DNA of 64,000 nucleotides from Ceratothoa steindachneri (lineage: Eukaryota; Arthropoda; Malacostraca; Isopoda; Cymothoidae): assembly GCA_963969495.1 (NCBI GenBank), contig OZ018321.1:196891126-196955125 (forward strand), given 5' to 3'. Position 1 is the first letter of the stretch. Every line of letters starts with the position of its first letter. Position numbers and translations under genes: made by a program. Of the stretch, positions 1 through 11,549 are shown piece by piece. Under the pieces are notes generated by a model. It was not told the DNA's origin. It did no database searches and was given only the letters and a program-made list of their open reading frames with translations.

Positions 1-1390
1 ACTTAATGTAAGAGAGGGCTCAAAGAAATACAACTTCGCTACTCTCGACTAGGTTGAGTTAATTGTTTTGAGTTCCCGGGAGTCCCCCCCCCCAATTAAT
101 TTCTTCGATGGGAGGTGTGTAGGGGAATCTTAACTCTCCCTCCCCCCTGTTCTCTCGTGGTGGAGTCACGAGGCGGTTACCGCAAAGATATCCGGCCCCA
201 GGCTCCGGCGTAACTGCAGCGCCGCACCACTCGGCGCTATGAAAGACCTAAAGGTTAAAATGCGAGATCTTCCCCAGGAAAGTGAGATTCAATTTCACGT
301 CAAATAAAAAATTGGAGACGTGTTTCTTCCAAGCTCGAAGGCTAACGAGGAGCCGATGTAAGACTTGGTGGGAAAAACTGTTTGGCATAAGAACCCTCCT
401 GGGGCCATCATCAAGCCTCCCCCCCTCTTAGCACTCCCCCAGTGGGGTGACAACTTATAAATAACGAACACTGAGTAAAATCAGGGTAGTATACGTCAGT
501 CTCTAGGTGACGAAGTCCCAAAATTAAGATCGGGCTACCGAGACTGGAGAGGTAGATGACTTGGCTCGCCAGACCAAGAAGTACCCTGCAAGAGAGGCAG
601 GGCTACCTAGCTTAAGGGGCTAAGAAGCAGCTCATCCTAGAGCTAGTCTCTGGTTATCAAACCAAACGTTAAGTTAACTTTGTTAAGTTCAACTTACTCT
701 CGTTAGAGAGACTTCTCATATCCTGGTGCATCTTAAACACCAGGGGTATTCCTCGTCCTTGAGGAATTAAGGAAAAGGCTCCCCCTCGAGTTCGTTGCTC
801 GGTGGCCACACCGAACTCATAAGTTAACTTGGTTAAGTAACCAAGTTCAACTTATTCTCGTCAGAGAAACCCCCCTTCGTTATACTCGCCCTTGAAGAAG
901 ACTTGAACTAAGAAGAAGCTCATCCTCGAGCTAGTTCCTAGTTACCAAACCGAACTTTAAGTAACTTATTCTCGTCAGAGAAACCCCCCCTCATCGATCC
1001 TCGTCCTTGAAGAAGACCCTCTCTGAGTTTAGTCCTCACCCATGAGGTATTAAGTAAAGAAGAAGAAAAGCTCCTCCTCGAGCTCGTTACTCGGTGGTCA
1101 CACCGCACTCCAAGTTAACTTCGTTTAAGAACCAAGTTCGACTCCCTTTCGCCAGAGAGACCACGACTACCTTGGTGCCGCATAAAGCGCTGTAATTGTT
1201 CTCGTTCTTGAAGAACCCCTCCCCCCGGAATATCGTGATCCTGCCCACCTACATCTGGCCAGGCGGAACGCGTCGTAAGACAATAACATTCCTAAGGGAT
1301 CTAAACTCCAGTAGAGTCCGTAAGTCTAAATCTTATATATTGCTGTGTGTAGAGAAATTAACGAGTTTTAGAAGGTCAAACTAATTTAAT
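1..1390. repeat. GC-richer repeat block, possible LTR of a retroelement
   Basis: This block is clearly richer in G and C than the DNA to its right and holds poly-C runs, a four-unit degenerate tandem repeat (624-1180) and, near its right end, a stretch reading CACCTACATCTGGCCAGGCG. The latter vaguely resembles the junction between a Gypsy LTR and its primer-binding site, which often begins TGGCG. No reading frame of recognisable function is present; the 62-codon frame at 1196-1384 has no familiar motif. I read the block as LTR or leader sequence of a decayed retrotransposon, but the window cuts it at base 1 and no second LTR is visible. It could equally be an unrelated minisatellite-bearing repeat. 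Confidence 0.35.
624..1180 (+). repeat. four-unit degenerate tandem repeat, period about 134-156 bp
   Basis: Four units begin near 624, 779, 913 and 1069. Each carries the same series of blocks: a CTCGAGCT-type box, a GGT(C/T)(A/C)(C/A)(C/A)-type box, a GTTAACTT(G/T)GTTAAG box that is itself nearly palindromic, then TTCAACTTATTCTCG and a CAGAGAAACCCCC run. Units differ by substitutions and indels, so the array is old. Arrays of this kind sit in LTR U3 regions of some retrotransposons, which is the main reason to suspect an LTR here. Confidence 0.6.
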
Positions 1391-1621
1391 TAATTCTTGT
1401 TTATTATAATATTCGGAGTATTGCTGTGGTTAATGTTTAAATTGTGAGTATTCATTTGTTAGAGTTAAAATATAAGTTTATTTTGGGAATTATTGTGCGT
1501 TTCTCTATATCCTTACGTGTTTTTAACAGCTCTATTCTTTAAGATATTATTATAATATCAATATACATATTAGACACTTAGCACTCTTAGAACAAAAAGG
1601 GAGGACATTCTATGACATATG

Positions 1622-1625
<4 letters not shown>

Positions 1626-1684
<59 letters not shown>
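1626..1684. repeat. (AT)n microsatellite
   Basis: An almost pure AT dinucleotide tract of about 59 bp. The minus-strand frame running through it encodes an Ile-Tyr run and is not a gene. Confidence 0.95.
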
Positions 1685-1690
<6 letters not shown>

Positions 1691-1764
1691 TTATCTAGCA
1701 TATCGCAAGAAACATAATTACAGGATAATTTCTTTCTTCGGAAAAAGTTATTTTCTAATTCGAA

Positions 1765-1945
1765 AAATTCCATACTGGTATGGGATTCGAACCAAACACA
1801 TTGAAGCAGAGAGCAACCGCTTTGGTCTGAATTAAACCAAGCCTTACACCAATCGCTTAAATTGGGGTTACGTGTCGTATGAGGGACTATAATGGAAGAT
1901 TTCCAGCCCTCTCAGCCACAGCGCCTCTAGGACAACCGTAGTCTA
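1765..1945 (-). repeat. possible tRNA-derived SINE fragment
   Basis: Read on the minus strand, 1771-1790 contains GGTTCGAATCC, a perfect match to the pol III B box (tRNA T arm). About 125 bases upstream on that strand lies TGGCTGAGAGG, which fits the A-box consensus. The spacing is too long for a tRNA and I could not fold a cloverleaf, so a tRNA-derived SINE, or two joined fragments, is the better reading. No second clear copy of the body was found in the window. Confidence 0.3.
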
Positions 1946-4900
1946 AATATATTCTGCATATTTTTACTTTCCTAAGTCTACCACTATATTTTTTTAACTC
2001 TCCTTAACAACATTCTGTGGGAGATACTTTCGTTAGTTTGCGCCTTAAGTAAAAATGTATAGTTAAACATACTTACACCATCTTACACCAAAACTACTTA
2101 TAATGCTGACAAGCTAGTATTAATGTAAGAGTAGTGAGTTTAGTAGATGATTGCTAGTTTTGGAGATGTCACAGGATATAATTATTTTATATTCCGAGAA
2201 TATATTATCTTCCGGTGGTCTACCGCATTATCGAGAGCATATCTGACCTCTCGGAAGGGTCATGACCACTCTAATTACAATTTACTCGATACCATATGGC
2301 ACTGGAGTTGAGGTATCCTGCAACCACCTCACGTGTTTGGATTCAATCCTAGACATTTTGGGATGATTTGATGGAGGTTCATGGTCGCCTCGGTATTGCA
2401 TCCTAAACATACAAACATTCATACCTATGTGGAATAATTTAACTTAAACGTTCATTTGATCAGATCTTCGTGTAATCTGGATTTAATAGTCAAGTCGTTA
2501 CCATGATCCTCCCTCTTCCATTTTGAACATAAAAACCGCTATTTAGTTAAGGATTATTTGAACGTAAACACGTACTTTCTTTGGTATAGGGAGTTTGGGT
2601 CCGGAATTAGTTCCTTGCCTCACGCAATAAATATTCCATATTAATTAATAATTTTTTGTATCGCCTGTGGGAAGGACACTCAGTAATTTATTCATTTATT
2701 TGATTTTCTGCTGCCTGGGTATTTTTTTAAGTCATTGTAAATTTGGGACTGCGTGAGAGAGTGCAAAGGGCAGTGATTATAATTAAAGTGTATGAGTTTT
2801 TTTCTGCTCCAAGTTGGTTCAAACTCGGTTAGGTTGTCTCACTCGAAACAATAATGTTTTAATTTTTATTTTTAGTTTCTTTTTATTTTTCACCTTTGGG
2901 GCTCGAACCCTTTACAAACACTTGTATGAACTCTGAAAGTGCTGTTGTCCCTTGGGGTCCTCAACTGTTCATCTCTGGGTTGAGTCTCTTGCCTCTAGGC
3001 TTTCTCGGTTCTCCCTTGGAGGTGATTTTAATAAATTTAATGAGTATCCTTTCCTCTTTTCCCCTTTAGTGGTTTCTTTATTTTTGCTTCCTTTTTTTTA
3101 ATTATTCTCTCCGTTATTTTGCTATGCTATGTCAATAGACGAATCTGGTAACGATTCGCTAAGTACTGTGCGTTACTAGATAGAGTGGTACATATTACAA
3201 GTTGTCTCAATTATTTTCGAGCTCAATATTATTTGCGACTCGAACTTTAAAAGATGAGAGCTAATGCGGGAATGCCCCATACAACCACTTAGAGAAAAAG
3301 AGGATTAAAGTTATATAAGAATCTATTCGGACTCTTCGTTTCAAACAAAAGTGGTGATTGCCATCTTGAAGGTGTAGGCCAACCTTTGAAGGCAAGGTGT
3401 TGATTGCATTTGACAATAATTTCAACGATTGATGGCAACGATTAAATAATTAAATGCCACGATAAATTCATAGATCTGATATCTTAACATATTATTTGAC
3501 ATAAGCAATATGTAGCAATCCTTTATGTTCTAAAAATTGAATTGCCTTTAAATTTTCGGAGGTTGAGTTAAAGGCAGACAAAGGATCGCTCCCCAGGGAG
3601 AAATACGTCTATTTTTTGACTATAAAGTGCATTGTCCCAAGATGAAATCAAATTTGAGATCGAAAGATCTTCCATGTTTCCTAGATAAAAAAACGTAACA
3701 AATAAAGAAAAAACAAATTGGGTAGCGAGGTTGAATAATGTTCAATACAGGTAACCATATTTCGAAAAGAAGGCTCCTGAAAAAAGAAAAATTACCGAAA
3801 TCTCAAAGGGTAAGTTTCAAGAAAAGACTTATTAGAGGCTAAAAAATGAAACAAAAGGCCCGTAGGATTACAAAAGAGATTATATAATTTTAATTACAGG
3901 CTACATAAACATCTAAAGAACCTAAGGCATATAAAAAGACGCGCTTTGACTTGGAAATAATAACAACCCCTTTCCCAACCCCTTCCTAGCCCCCTCCTCT
4001 TAAGTGCCGTCTCCATAAAAGAGCTCTCAAACCTGAAGAAAAAAATCTTTGAAAGTTTTCGTAAAGAGTAATGAGATTTCCAAAGTTTAGGGAGCGAGTC
4101 TTCCTGACTCCCAAAGAAGACGGATTATTTCGAGGACATAGAATATAATCTTGAAAAGCCTTTTAATAAAAGCAGTCCATAATGGGGATTAAATGTAGTA
4201 TACAACTGGCGTCTTGAGAATTGCGTTCCGTCTTGTCCCAAATGCCGGGAGGAAGACTTGCGATTATATATCTTTTACACATTTTGACATTATCTTGGTC
4301 ATAGATGCACTCATTTGTTCTTGCTTTATTTTTTAACAAAAAACCGAGATCTTATTATGTAAATATGTGTCAATGCAATAATCATGAAAATGGCCTCACC
4401 TTAAAAGGGTCATATTGCTCTCCATTCCTCACCAACTACATAAAGCCAATAGGTTTACAAGTATAGCATTGCAGGATGAGGAAACGTTAAAATGGCTCCA
4501 AGAAGCAAAAAAAATGGTTCCACCATAAAATTACCCTGATTTATAAATGATAGAAATATTCACACTTAATTATAAGAGAAGAGAATAAAAAAAATTAAAG
4601 TATCTTACGCAAACTTTATTTATTTACCAACTTAACAAATTGACCCATGCAAAAGTATAGTATTCACACTTAAATAATGACCAGAGCTAAATACGTAATG
4701 CCCATTGACACCCTTTCAATAAATATTGACAGTAAATAAAACTCTAACGCCTATTAAACTGAATTAATATGACCCCTAAACCATAAAAAACAAAAAAAAC
4801 AAACTTCATTTTGCATCTAATAATTAGCACAAAATAAAATTAATGGAAACTAAAATAGTAGCAAAGAAAATATTGGTATTAGCAACAAATAATGAAAATA

Positions 4901-6470
4901 TTGCAAAATCAAACGCTCTTAAAATGACAGAGCAACAAAAATTCATTTGAGCAAAACATTACCACGAAATTGAAATCATATAACGTAAAATAGTGACGTC
5001 CTAAAATACCTGAATTACCCACAATACTGAAAAGTCATTAAAATCAAATAACTTTAAAATTGCCTACGAAGATTAAAAATCCATAAGAACCTAAAAATAA
5101 TACCCAAGCCAAAATAATGGAGACATCCAAAAATATTGCCAAGACCTAAAATTATAACGTATTTATCACCTTTTTAAAGTAACTAAATCGTAAAAGCTCA
5201 AATTACGAGAGGTTTAAATATAAATCGAAAAGAATCACATGTTACATACGTTTTTCCTTCCTCTCCTGGTCATATGAAGCAGCTCTTAAGTTGCCAGGCT
5301 ATGTGAAACGGCATTTAAATACTGATCTGATGAAAATCATCATGAGACAATTACATCGCAACTGGAACCCCACGCGTCAACGTATGTTTTGAATTGCCCA
5401 TAAGCTATCATTAGACCGTTCTTTTTGGATATAATTGTGGAGGGTAACAATTATCTAAACGTGTTTTGCTACTTAATGGTAAAGCATCTCGCATTTATGC
5501 AGGGCTGAATTTGGTTAGTTCTTTCACCAAATTTGTGCACCTCCTAATTTTACTCTGACGGTAGGGTAATAGCTAAATGACATCCTGTCAAAACATTAGA
5601 TTAAGCGGTGTACAGTTTCGAGTATCCTTTCAGCTAGGAATTTCTTTAAGAAGTGGAGGGGGTAATAATGCTTTGGAGAGGAATTTCCAGATTGTGGAAG
5701 AAATGACATTGTTGTCGACAAGCAATCCTGTGCTAGGGTGTGTAACTGTCTTGAACGCTTAGAGAAATGCATCAATTTTGATGGAGTACATTTCTGGCAC
5801 ATAAGGGTCTAAGTAATGATTAAAAATTTTACCATAATTAACTCTCTACCTGTTTCTGTAGACATAATAAATGGATATACAAATACATACAATATTGTAT
5901 ACCTTCATACCTTTGCCCGCCCCCCCCTGTATATTAATACATTGCGATTATGCACGGTTATTTGAGAGCCTCGTTCATATGATTGTATGACCTATCTGAT
6001 TGAATAAAACCTTCCTGATATCTAAGTAACCTTCTAATTACATATATATTTTGTGGCTCGATCTCTCTAATATATCTATTTATTGAAATTTTCCTTTGAT
6101 GTGATAATTTTAATTAATTAGTGACATTATTCCCATTATTCAATGTATTTTAATTAAACCAAACTCTAATTATCTACGAATCTATTAATTGCATTTTAAG
6201 CTCCTCCATAATACTTGTTTTTTCCTAAAAAGGTGAGTTTTCATTTTTAGTTCCTGTAATTTTTTTACGATCTTGTTAAAGATTCTGTTAATTAGTCACT
6301 CTCGCACTAATGGAACAACTACTTACTTACTCCGGGGAAAACAATTTTTTTAATTAGATCTAATACTTGTTTTTGACTAACTTTTGCAATCTGAATCAAA
6401 ATATGAGCTAAATTTCTCTGTATCACATGAACATTTTTAGCTACAGAATACCCTCGTTAGTATCAAAAAC
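1946..6470. other. about 4.5 kb with no recognised gene
   Basis: AT-rich sequence with frequent stops in all frames. The longest frames (5577-5762 + and 5596-5802 -) overlap on opposite strands and show no known motif. I see no RNA gene or mobile element here that I can name; old repeat relics are likely. Confidence 0.5.
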
Positions 6471-6887
6471 AATAATACACGCATAATACAGATTAGTGTT
6501 TATTTTAAAGAATGTTGTAGCAAATTACATATAGTGTAATTAATGTCTGTACAAATTTATTGTACAATATAAAGGATATTGTTCCAGTAAGTAAAATTCC
6601 TGTAGAGTTCAACATAGATTACACAGGGAAACAATTTTAATCACATTTTCTGTTGAATTATATTTATTTATCAATTTTACTTCGTTTTTTCATGCTCACT
6701 TCAAATATATAATCCATATTTACCTATATGCTATAGTTAATCTGTAATTTATATTTTTTGCTTCCCAGAAAACTGCCTCTGGACGGATAGAGAGGGCGCT
6801 TGTAGAAAGCAAATAATTCACAGTACATAGTAGTAAGATAGTAATAAGTGTTATTGTATAAATATTGACATTATTGTTTCTTTTTTC

Positions 6888-6889
6888 AG
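6888..6889 (+). promoter_or_regulatory. splice-acceptor-like AG upstream of family copy 1
   Basis: A pyrimidine tract (TTTCTTTTTTCAG) ends 16 bases before the inferred ATG of the copy at 6906. Copies 2 and 3 of the same family have an equivalent tract and AG 10-15 bases before their ATG, so an intron in the 5' untranslated region probably belongs to the parental gene. Inferred from sequence alone; no branch point was tested. Confidence 0.45.
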
Positions 6890-6905
6890 GCCTCATGTTA
6901 GAGTG

Positions 6906-8497
6906 ATGGCTTCGTCAAGAGGAAATTGCTTTAATGATCCAGACACCTTCTGCTAACATATGTGGCTGTTAATGCTAGTTCGTCGAAGGGGCAATATATC
7001 AAACTTTGTGATCCGCACTTATAAGGCATATTATGATGCTCCTCTTGGCGATCAAGATAAGTAATGAGACCCATTTGATGTTCATCATAGTTGTGTGGAA
7101 CATCTTCGTCAGCGGACGAAAGGAAAGAGAAATCGTCTTCCTTTTGGAATCTCCATGGTGTGGCGAGAACCAAAGGATCATGTATCAGACTTTTATTTCT
7201 GTCTAGTGAATACTAAAGGGATTGAAAAGAAAAACCGGTAAGCGATCGACTACCCCAGCATTCCCTCGGCAATCCGGCCAGTATCTCATTCTGCGTCTTT
7301 ACCCGTTCCGATTTTCAGTGGATATGCTTACTCCAAGGAAGAAAATGATGTACCTGATATGGACGTCTACTGAATGGATTCAGATTCTGCAGATTCACCA
7401 TCAGATGCTGAACAGTATTTAGCTCCTCACAGTTTCAATCAAGAGGATTTGAATGACTTGATACGTGATTTGGCGCTCTCGAAGAAAGCTGCAGAACTTT
7501 TAGCCTCCAGGTTGAGTGAAAGACGTATGCTTAACAGGTTGGTACGGGTATCATATTACCAAACAAGGAAGAGTAAATTTGTTAAGTATTTTTCTGAGGA
7601 CAAACAATTTGTACACTGCCATATAATGGCAATGACTTTGGTGCAGTTCCTCTTGGTCACTCTGTCCATCTGCAAAAAACTCTTGATGACATAAGAATGG
7701 TCATGGAATTACCTGAGTACCATGAGCACAATTGGGCCATATGTGTAGACCTTAAGATGGTCACATTCCTCCTTCGCCACCAGAAGGGATATACAAAGTT
7801 CCCATGCTATATCTGTATGTGGGACAGTTAAGCCAAAAGCAAACACTGGTCCTAAAAAGATTGGCCAGTTCGGGAAACTTTGGAAGCAGCAATGCCAAAT
7901 ATTGTTAATGAGCCAATCGTAAGTCAAGACAAGATCTTTTTCCCTCCACTTCATCTCAAACTGGGGTTGATGAAGCAGTATGTCAAGGCGTGGAGCACAG
8001 ACAATAATTATTTTTAGTACATAGTATCGGCGTTTCCTGCTTTGTCATACAAAAAAATGAAAGCAGGAGTATTTGATGTTCCCCAAATCTGAAGACTTCT
8101 GAGTGATTCTAGATTCATGAACACAATAAATGAAAAAGAGAAGGCAGCCGGGCTCTCATTTTCTGTTTTTGTTTGTAACCTCTTGGGAAACAAAAAAAGC
8201 CCATAACTATGAGGATCTGGTTACTAATATGCTTTTAACATATCGTAATCTTGGATGCAACATGAGTGTCAAGTGGCATTTCCTAAATAGTCACCTTACC
8301 GATTCCCAAAGAATCTGGGAGCCGTGAGCGACGAACAAAGGGAACGCTTTCATCAGGATTTGATGACGATGGAAGAGCACTACCAAGGTCACTGGGATAG
8401 ACACATGATAGCGGACTACTGCTAGACGATTAGAAGAGATCAGCCAGAGAAGACATACAAGAGAAAGAGTTGCAAACGCAAAAATTTGCCCGATTGA
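6906..8497 (+). pseudogene. copy 1 of an unnamed three-copy protein family (broken, nearly full length)
   Basis: Across several frames the conceptual protein is continuous for roughly 500 codons but has internal stops and frameshifts. In order I see: an N-terminal part starting MASSRGNCFNDPDTFC and reaching FVIRTYKAYYDAPLGDQDK; CVEHLRQ; VWREPKDHVSDFYFC; a YPSIPSAIRPVSHS linker; an acidic Ser/Asp stretch; LNDLIRDLALSKKAAELLAS; then, after a deletion that removes the FID segment, VPLGHSVHLQ; ICVDLKMV; FPCYICMWDS; FPPLHLKLGLMKQYVKAW; LGCNMSVKWHFLNSHL; and ERFHQDLMTMEEHYQGHW followed by MIADYC. The last block has a basic tail ending in a stop at 8495. The same blocks in the same order occur at 40480 and 54677. 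The pattern of C-x2-C pairs suggests zinc binding at the N terminus. I vaguely recall uncharacterised arthropod and cnidarian proteins with these motifs but cannot name the family. A domesticated host gene with pseudogene copies is the alternative to a transposon protein. Confidence 0.75.
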
Positions 8498-11400
8498 AAT
8501 CAAGAAGAGGTCCTCCAACCTGATGTAGAGTCATTAACAAATTAGCATCTATCCGATTACAGTATTTGTAATCCTAATGTATAATTAAAGTTTCTTCTCA
8601 TATACAATAAAATGTTTGTGCAAAAAAACTTGCTTTACTATAAATAACGCAAAAGGATGATTTAAAATTGCTTCAGGGCATGATGATAGGCGTGATAAAA
8701 TGAAAATTATTGTATAATATTAGTTATTGATATTATGAAAAATCTGTAGCATTTAGAGGGAATCTGATTCTAGATTTGAATTTAGTATGCTCGAATTAGG
8801 TAGGAAAATGTACTTTTGTCAATTCACCAAATACATTGTTCCCCAGTGTTATCCAATTGTGTTTGTGCTAATTCAATAACTTAATGACTCTCTTTATGTA
8901 TCTATGTTCTTCACAAAGACTAGCCAAATGTTCAACTGGCAGCCTACTATACAAATTGCCGTGGAGGAGGACACAGTTTAAGAAGCTACGCTTTGAACTA
9001 TCGAAGAATATTCGCCATTCAGTTGAGTTGTAGATCAGAATTCAGAATTCCTCTAGTAAACTCTGGATGTTATGGTAACACACAAAGCTACTGCCACTTC
9101 GAAAAATACTTAAGAAGGGACTCTTTCTGGATCGCAAGTATGATAATTTGCTTCTTTAACGGGCAAATATTTCTCATTCAGTGTTGATGTTAGGAGTTCG
9201 GAAGCCTTTTTAATTGTCCCAAATATCGTAAACTCATGATGATCGAATACTTTAGGAGCTGAATTGTCTTTAATTTCTTAAGTAGCAGATGCAGGCATGA
9301 TATGAAAGAAAAGTAATAATTATGAGAATTAAAAAATAAGTTGAACAGTGACAAGCTTAAAGAACAAAACAAAAGACAGCTTACATAAGGGTCTGCTAAC
9401 CTATCGTATAAAAACTATATTGTAATGTTTGCAGCATATAATAGAAATCACATATATAGAGCGGTACATAATCTATCACTGCACTTTCTTAGGTGCAACT
9501 GAAAATAAAAGTTAAAAGTTGTTGCCATTTCTTAGTAGTGCCCCTTCTACGAGTCGCAGTCAAAGTGTTAAAAAATTAATGAGTAAAAACCCTAAATTAA
9601 CTTTTTTTTGCCCAATATTTATGATTAGAAATAAATAGATAATAAAATTAATAACCTGACCCGTCCTATCATTTACGGACAAGCAATACAATATATAGAA
9701 AGTTCTTGACGTAATAAATGATAACGGACTCAGTTTTGAAATCAGCAAGCATATTTTAGTCTAATTCACAGGAGAATAGAAATCAATAGAAATTATGTTA
9801 AAAAAGATTTCCCTCTGAATTATCTAGAAGCCTATTGTTAATCTTTAACCTCGCAAGAGACACTATATTTATGCTTATATATCTGGTATCTGAAGAAGTC
9901 ACACACCCTCCGAGCCTCAGTGCACCAGGCAGTCTCAAACTAGTTTGAGACTACAAGAACTCTATTAATTCTAGATATTTTCATTTTAACTTCATTACAA
10001 GCACTGTCTCTCGCATTTTCTTCGCCTAGGGCTAACTAATTTCGCAGGTGAGTCACTTACCAGGCTTCATCAACTCATCTCTATTCTGGGCCCCTCTCTC
10101 TTGGCTTAGGCTGAGGTGTAGGTTTTAACATGTGTACATTCCTCACGTCTTTATTTCCAGTTTTACTATCCACCATATTTATTTTCATTATCTATCATTT
10201 TACACAACCGCAAAAGGGTATATTGTCTCGCATGGGCACCCTTGCTCCGGCTGACGTCTGGAGAGTTTATTCCTCCCTCCACAACGCCTGCAGTCTTCAA
10301 CCTTTCTCCTTGATACGCCTTCGTATATATTCCGCTTTAAATTCGAGAAAAAAAGATGGATCTAATTCTCATTTAGATCAATTATTTAGCCTTGAAAAAT
10401 CCTCAAATCTGTACAAGGGTAGATGTAACCTATTAAATAACTTGATTTTGAGGATTCAGCTAATTACTTAAAATCTTGTAAATGAAAATAAGTATTTAAA
10501 AACTTATAATACCATTGATCACTTATGATTCTCCCCCATATTATTGTATTAACACCCAGTGCTTTTAATTTGTACTTTTCAATGCGTGTATTTGGTAATC
10601 CTTGTATGAACTTTTTTGTCGTTGGTTAAGCTAATTAGTTATACCCTCATTAAAGAAGAGAAACCCATAATTGGTAACAATTCCATTACTAACCCCTGGT
10701 GATCCTTCATATTACTCGTTTCGACTAGAATAAGGCTAAAATTTTAACTTTTGATTACCTCAAGTCCTTGTAATACTTGTAACTACTTGTAAATACTTAT
10801 TCTTGACGGACTTAAATCCACTCTTTTAAGTCCAATATTTATCATTGAAGGATGATTGCATTTCGGATTTTGTTATCTTATTTTTCTAGTTTTTTCTATT
10901 TCTTCCACTTTTCATGTTGTACTCCTCCTTCTGCAATTATTTCTTTCGCTGATTGCAAAAAAACAAGATGGATTACACCAATTTATTAAAATTACACTTT
11001 TAAGAAGAGATTTCCACCCAAATAACAAATAAAACACCTAGTAAGCCTATTAAACCTGATTTAAAAACCTATTACTACCATAAAATCAAATATCCAATAG
11101 AGATTAGACTTTTCGCCTCTGAACAAAGATATCGTTGATATTGAAAATAAAATCAAATGTTGATAAATAAAAACTTTGGCAATTAAAAAAAACAGTGGTG
11201 ACAAATAATTTAACACATAATTTTAAATGTTTCTGAAATATCTTGTGTTTTCGTCTAGTAAAACATATATTTAAGAGAAGAATTAGACATCAGATAGATT
11301 TTCTGGGAAAAAAACAATAATTGCTAATAAACCAAATTTACCACTCTAATAACATACGAGTATATTATTATTAAACAATAGTAATCTTATAAATATGATA

Positions 11401-11545
11401 AATAGTGTGAGATTGAAGAATCGAGAAATTTCGAGAAACATAATTGATGTATGTAAAGTGCCAAATAATTGCACCGTCGTTAATTGATAGGAAGCCATAG
11501 AAGAAGAACGTTTGCTTTCAACAATGACGCAGGCCAAAGAATTTC
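8498..11545. other. about 3 kb with no recognised gene
   Basis: AT-rich. It contains a 22-bp perfect palindrome (9931-9952) and a 113-codon frame (10130-10471, +) whose first 30 residues are hydrophobic and signal-anchor-like, with no other recognisable motif. I do not call it a gene. No mobile element end was identified. Confidence 0.5.
9931..9952. repeat. 22-bp perfect palindrome
   Basis: The half-site AGTCTCAAACT is followed directly by its exact reverse complement with no spacer. It is too short to be a fold-back element and could be a protein-binding dyad or chance. Confidence 0.9.
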
Positions 11546-11549
11546 TTCA

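Noticed and set aside
1570..1773. Open frame with a long Ile-Tyr run
   Set aside because: It is the translation of the (AT)n tract. Similar frames at 32391-32600, 50895-51105 and 60474-60656 were dropped for the same reason.
10130..10471. 113-codon frame with a hydrophobic N terminus as a membrane protein gene
   Set aside because: Hydrophobic runs are common in chance translations of T-rich DNA, and nothing else supports a gene.
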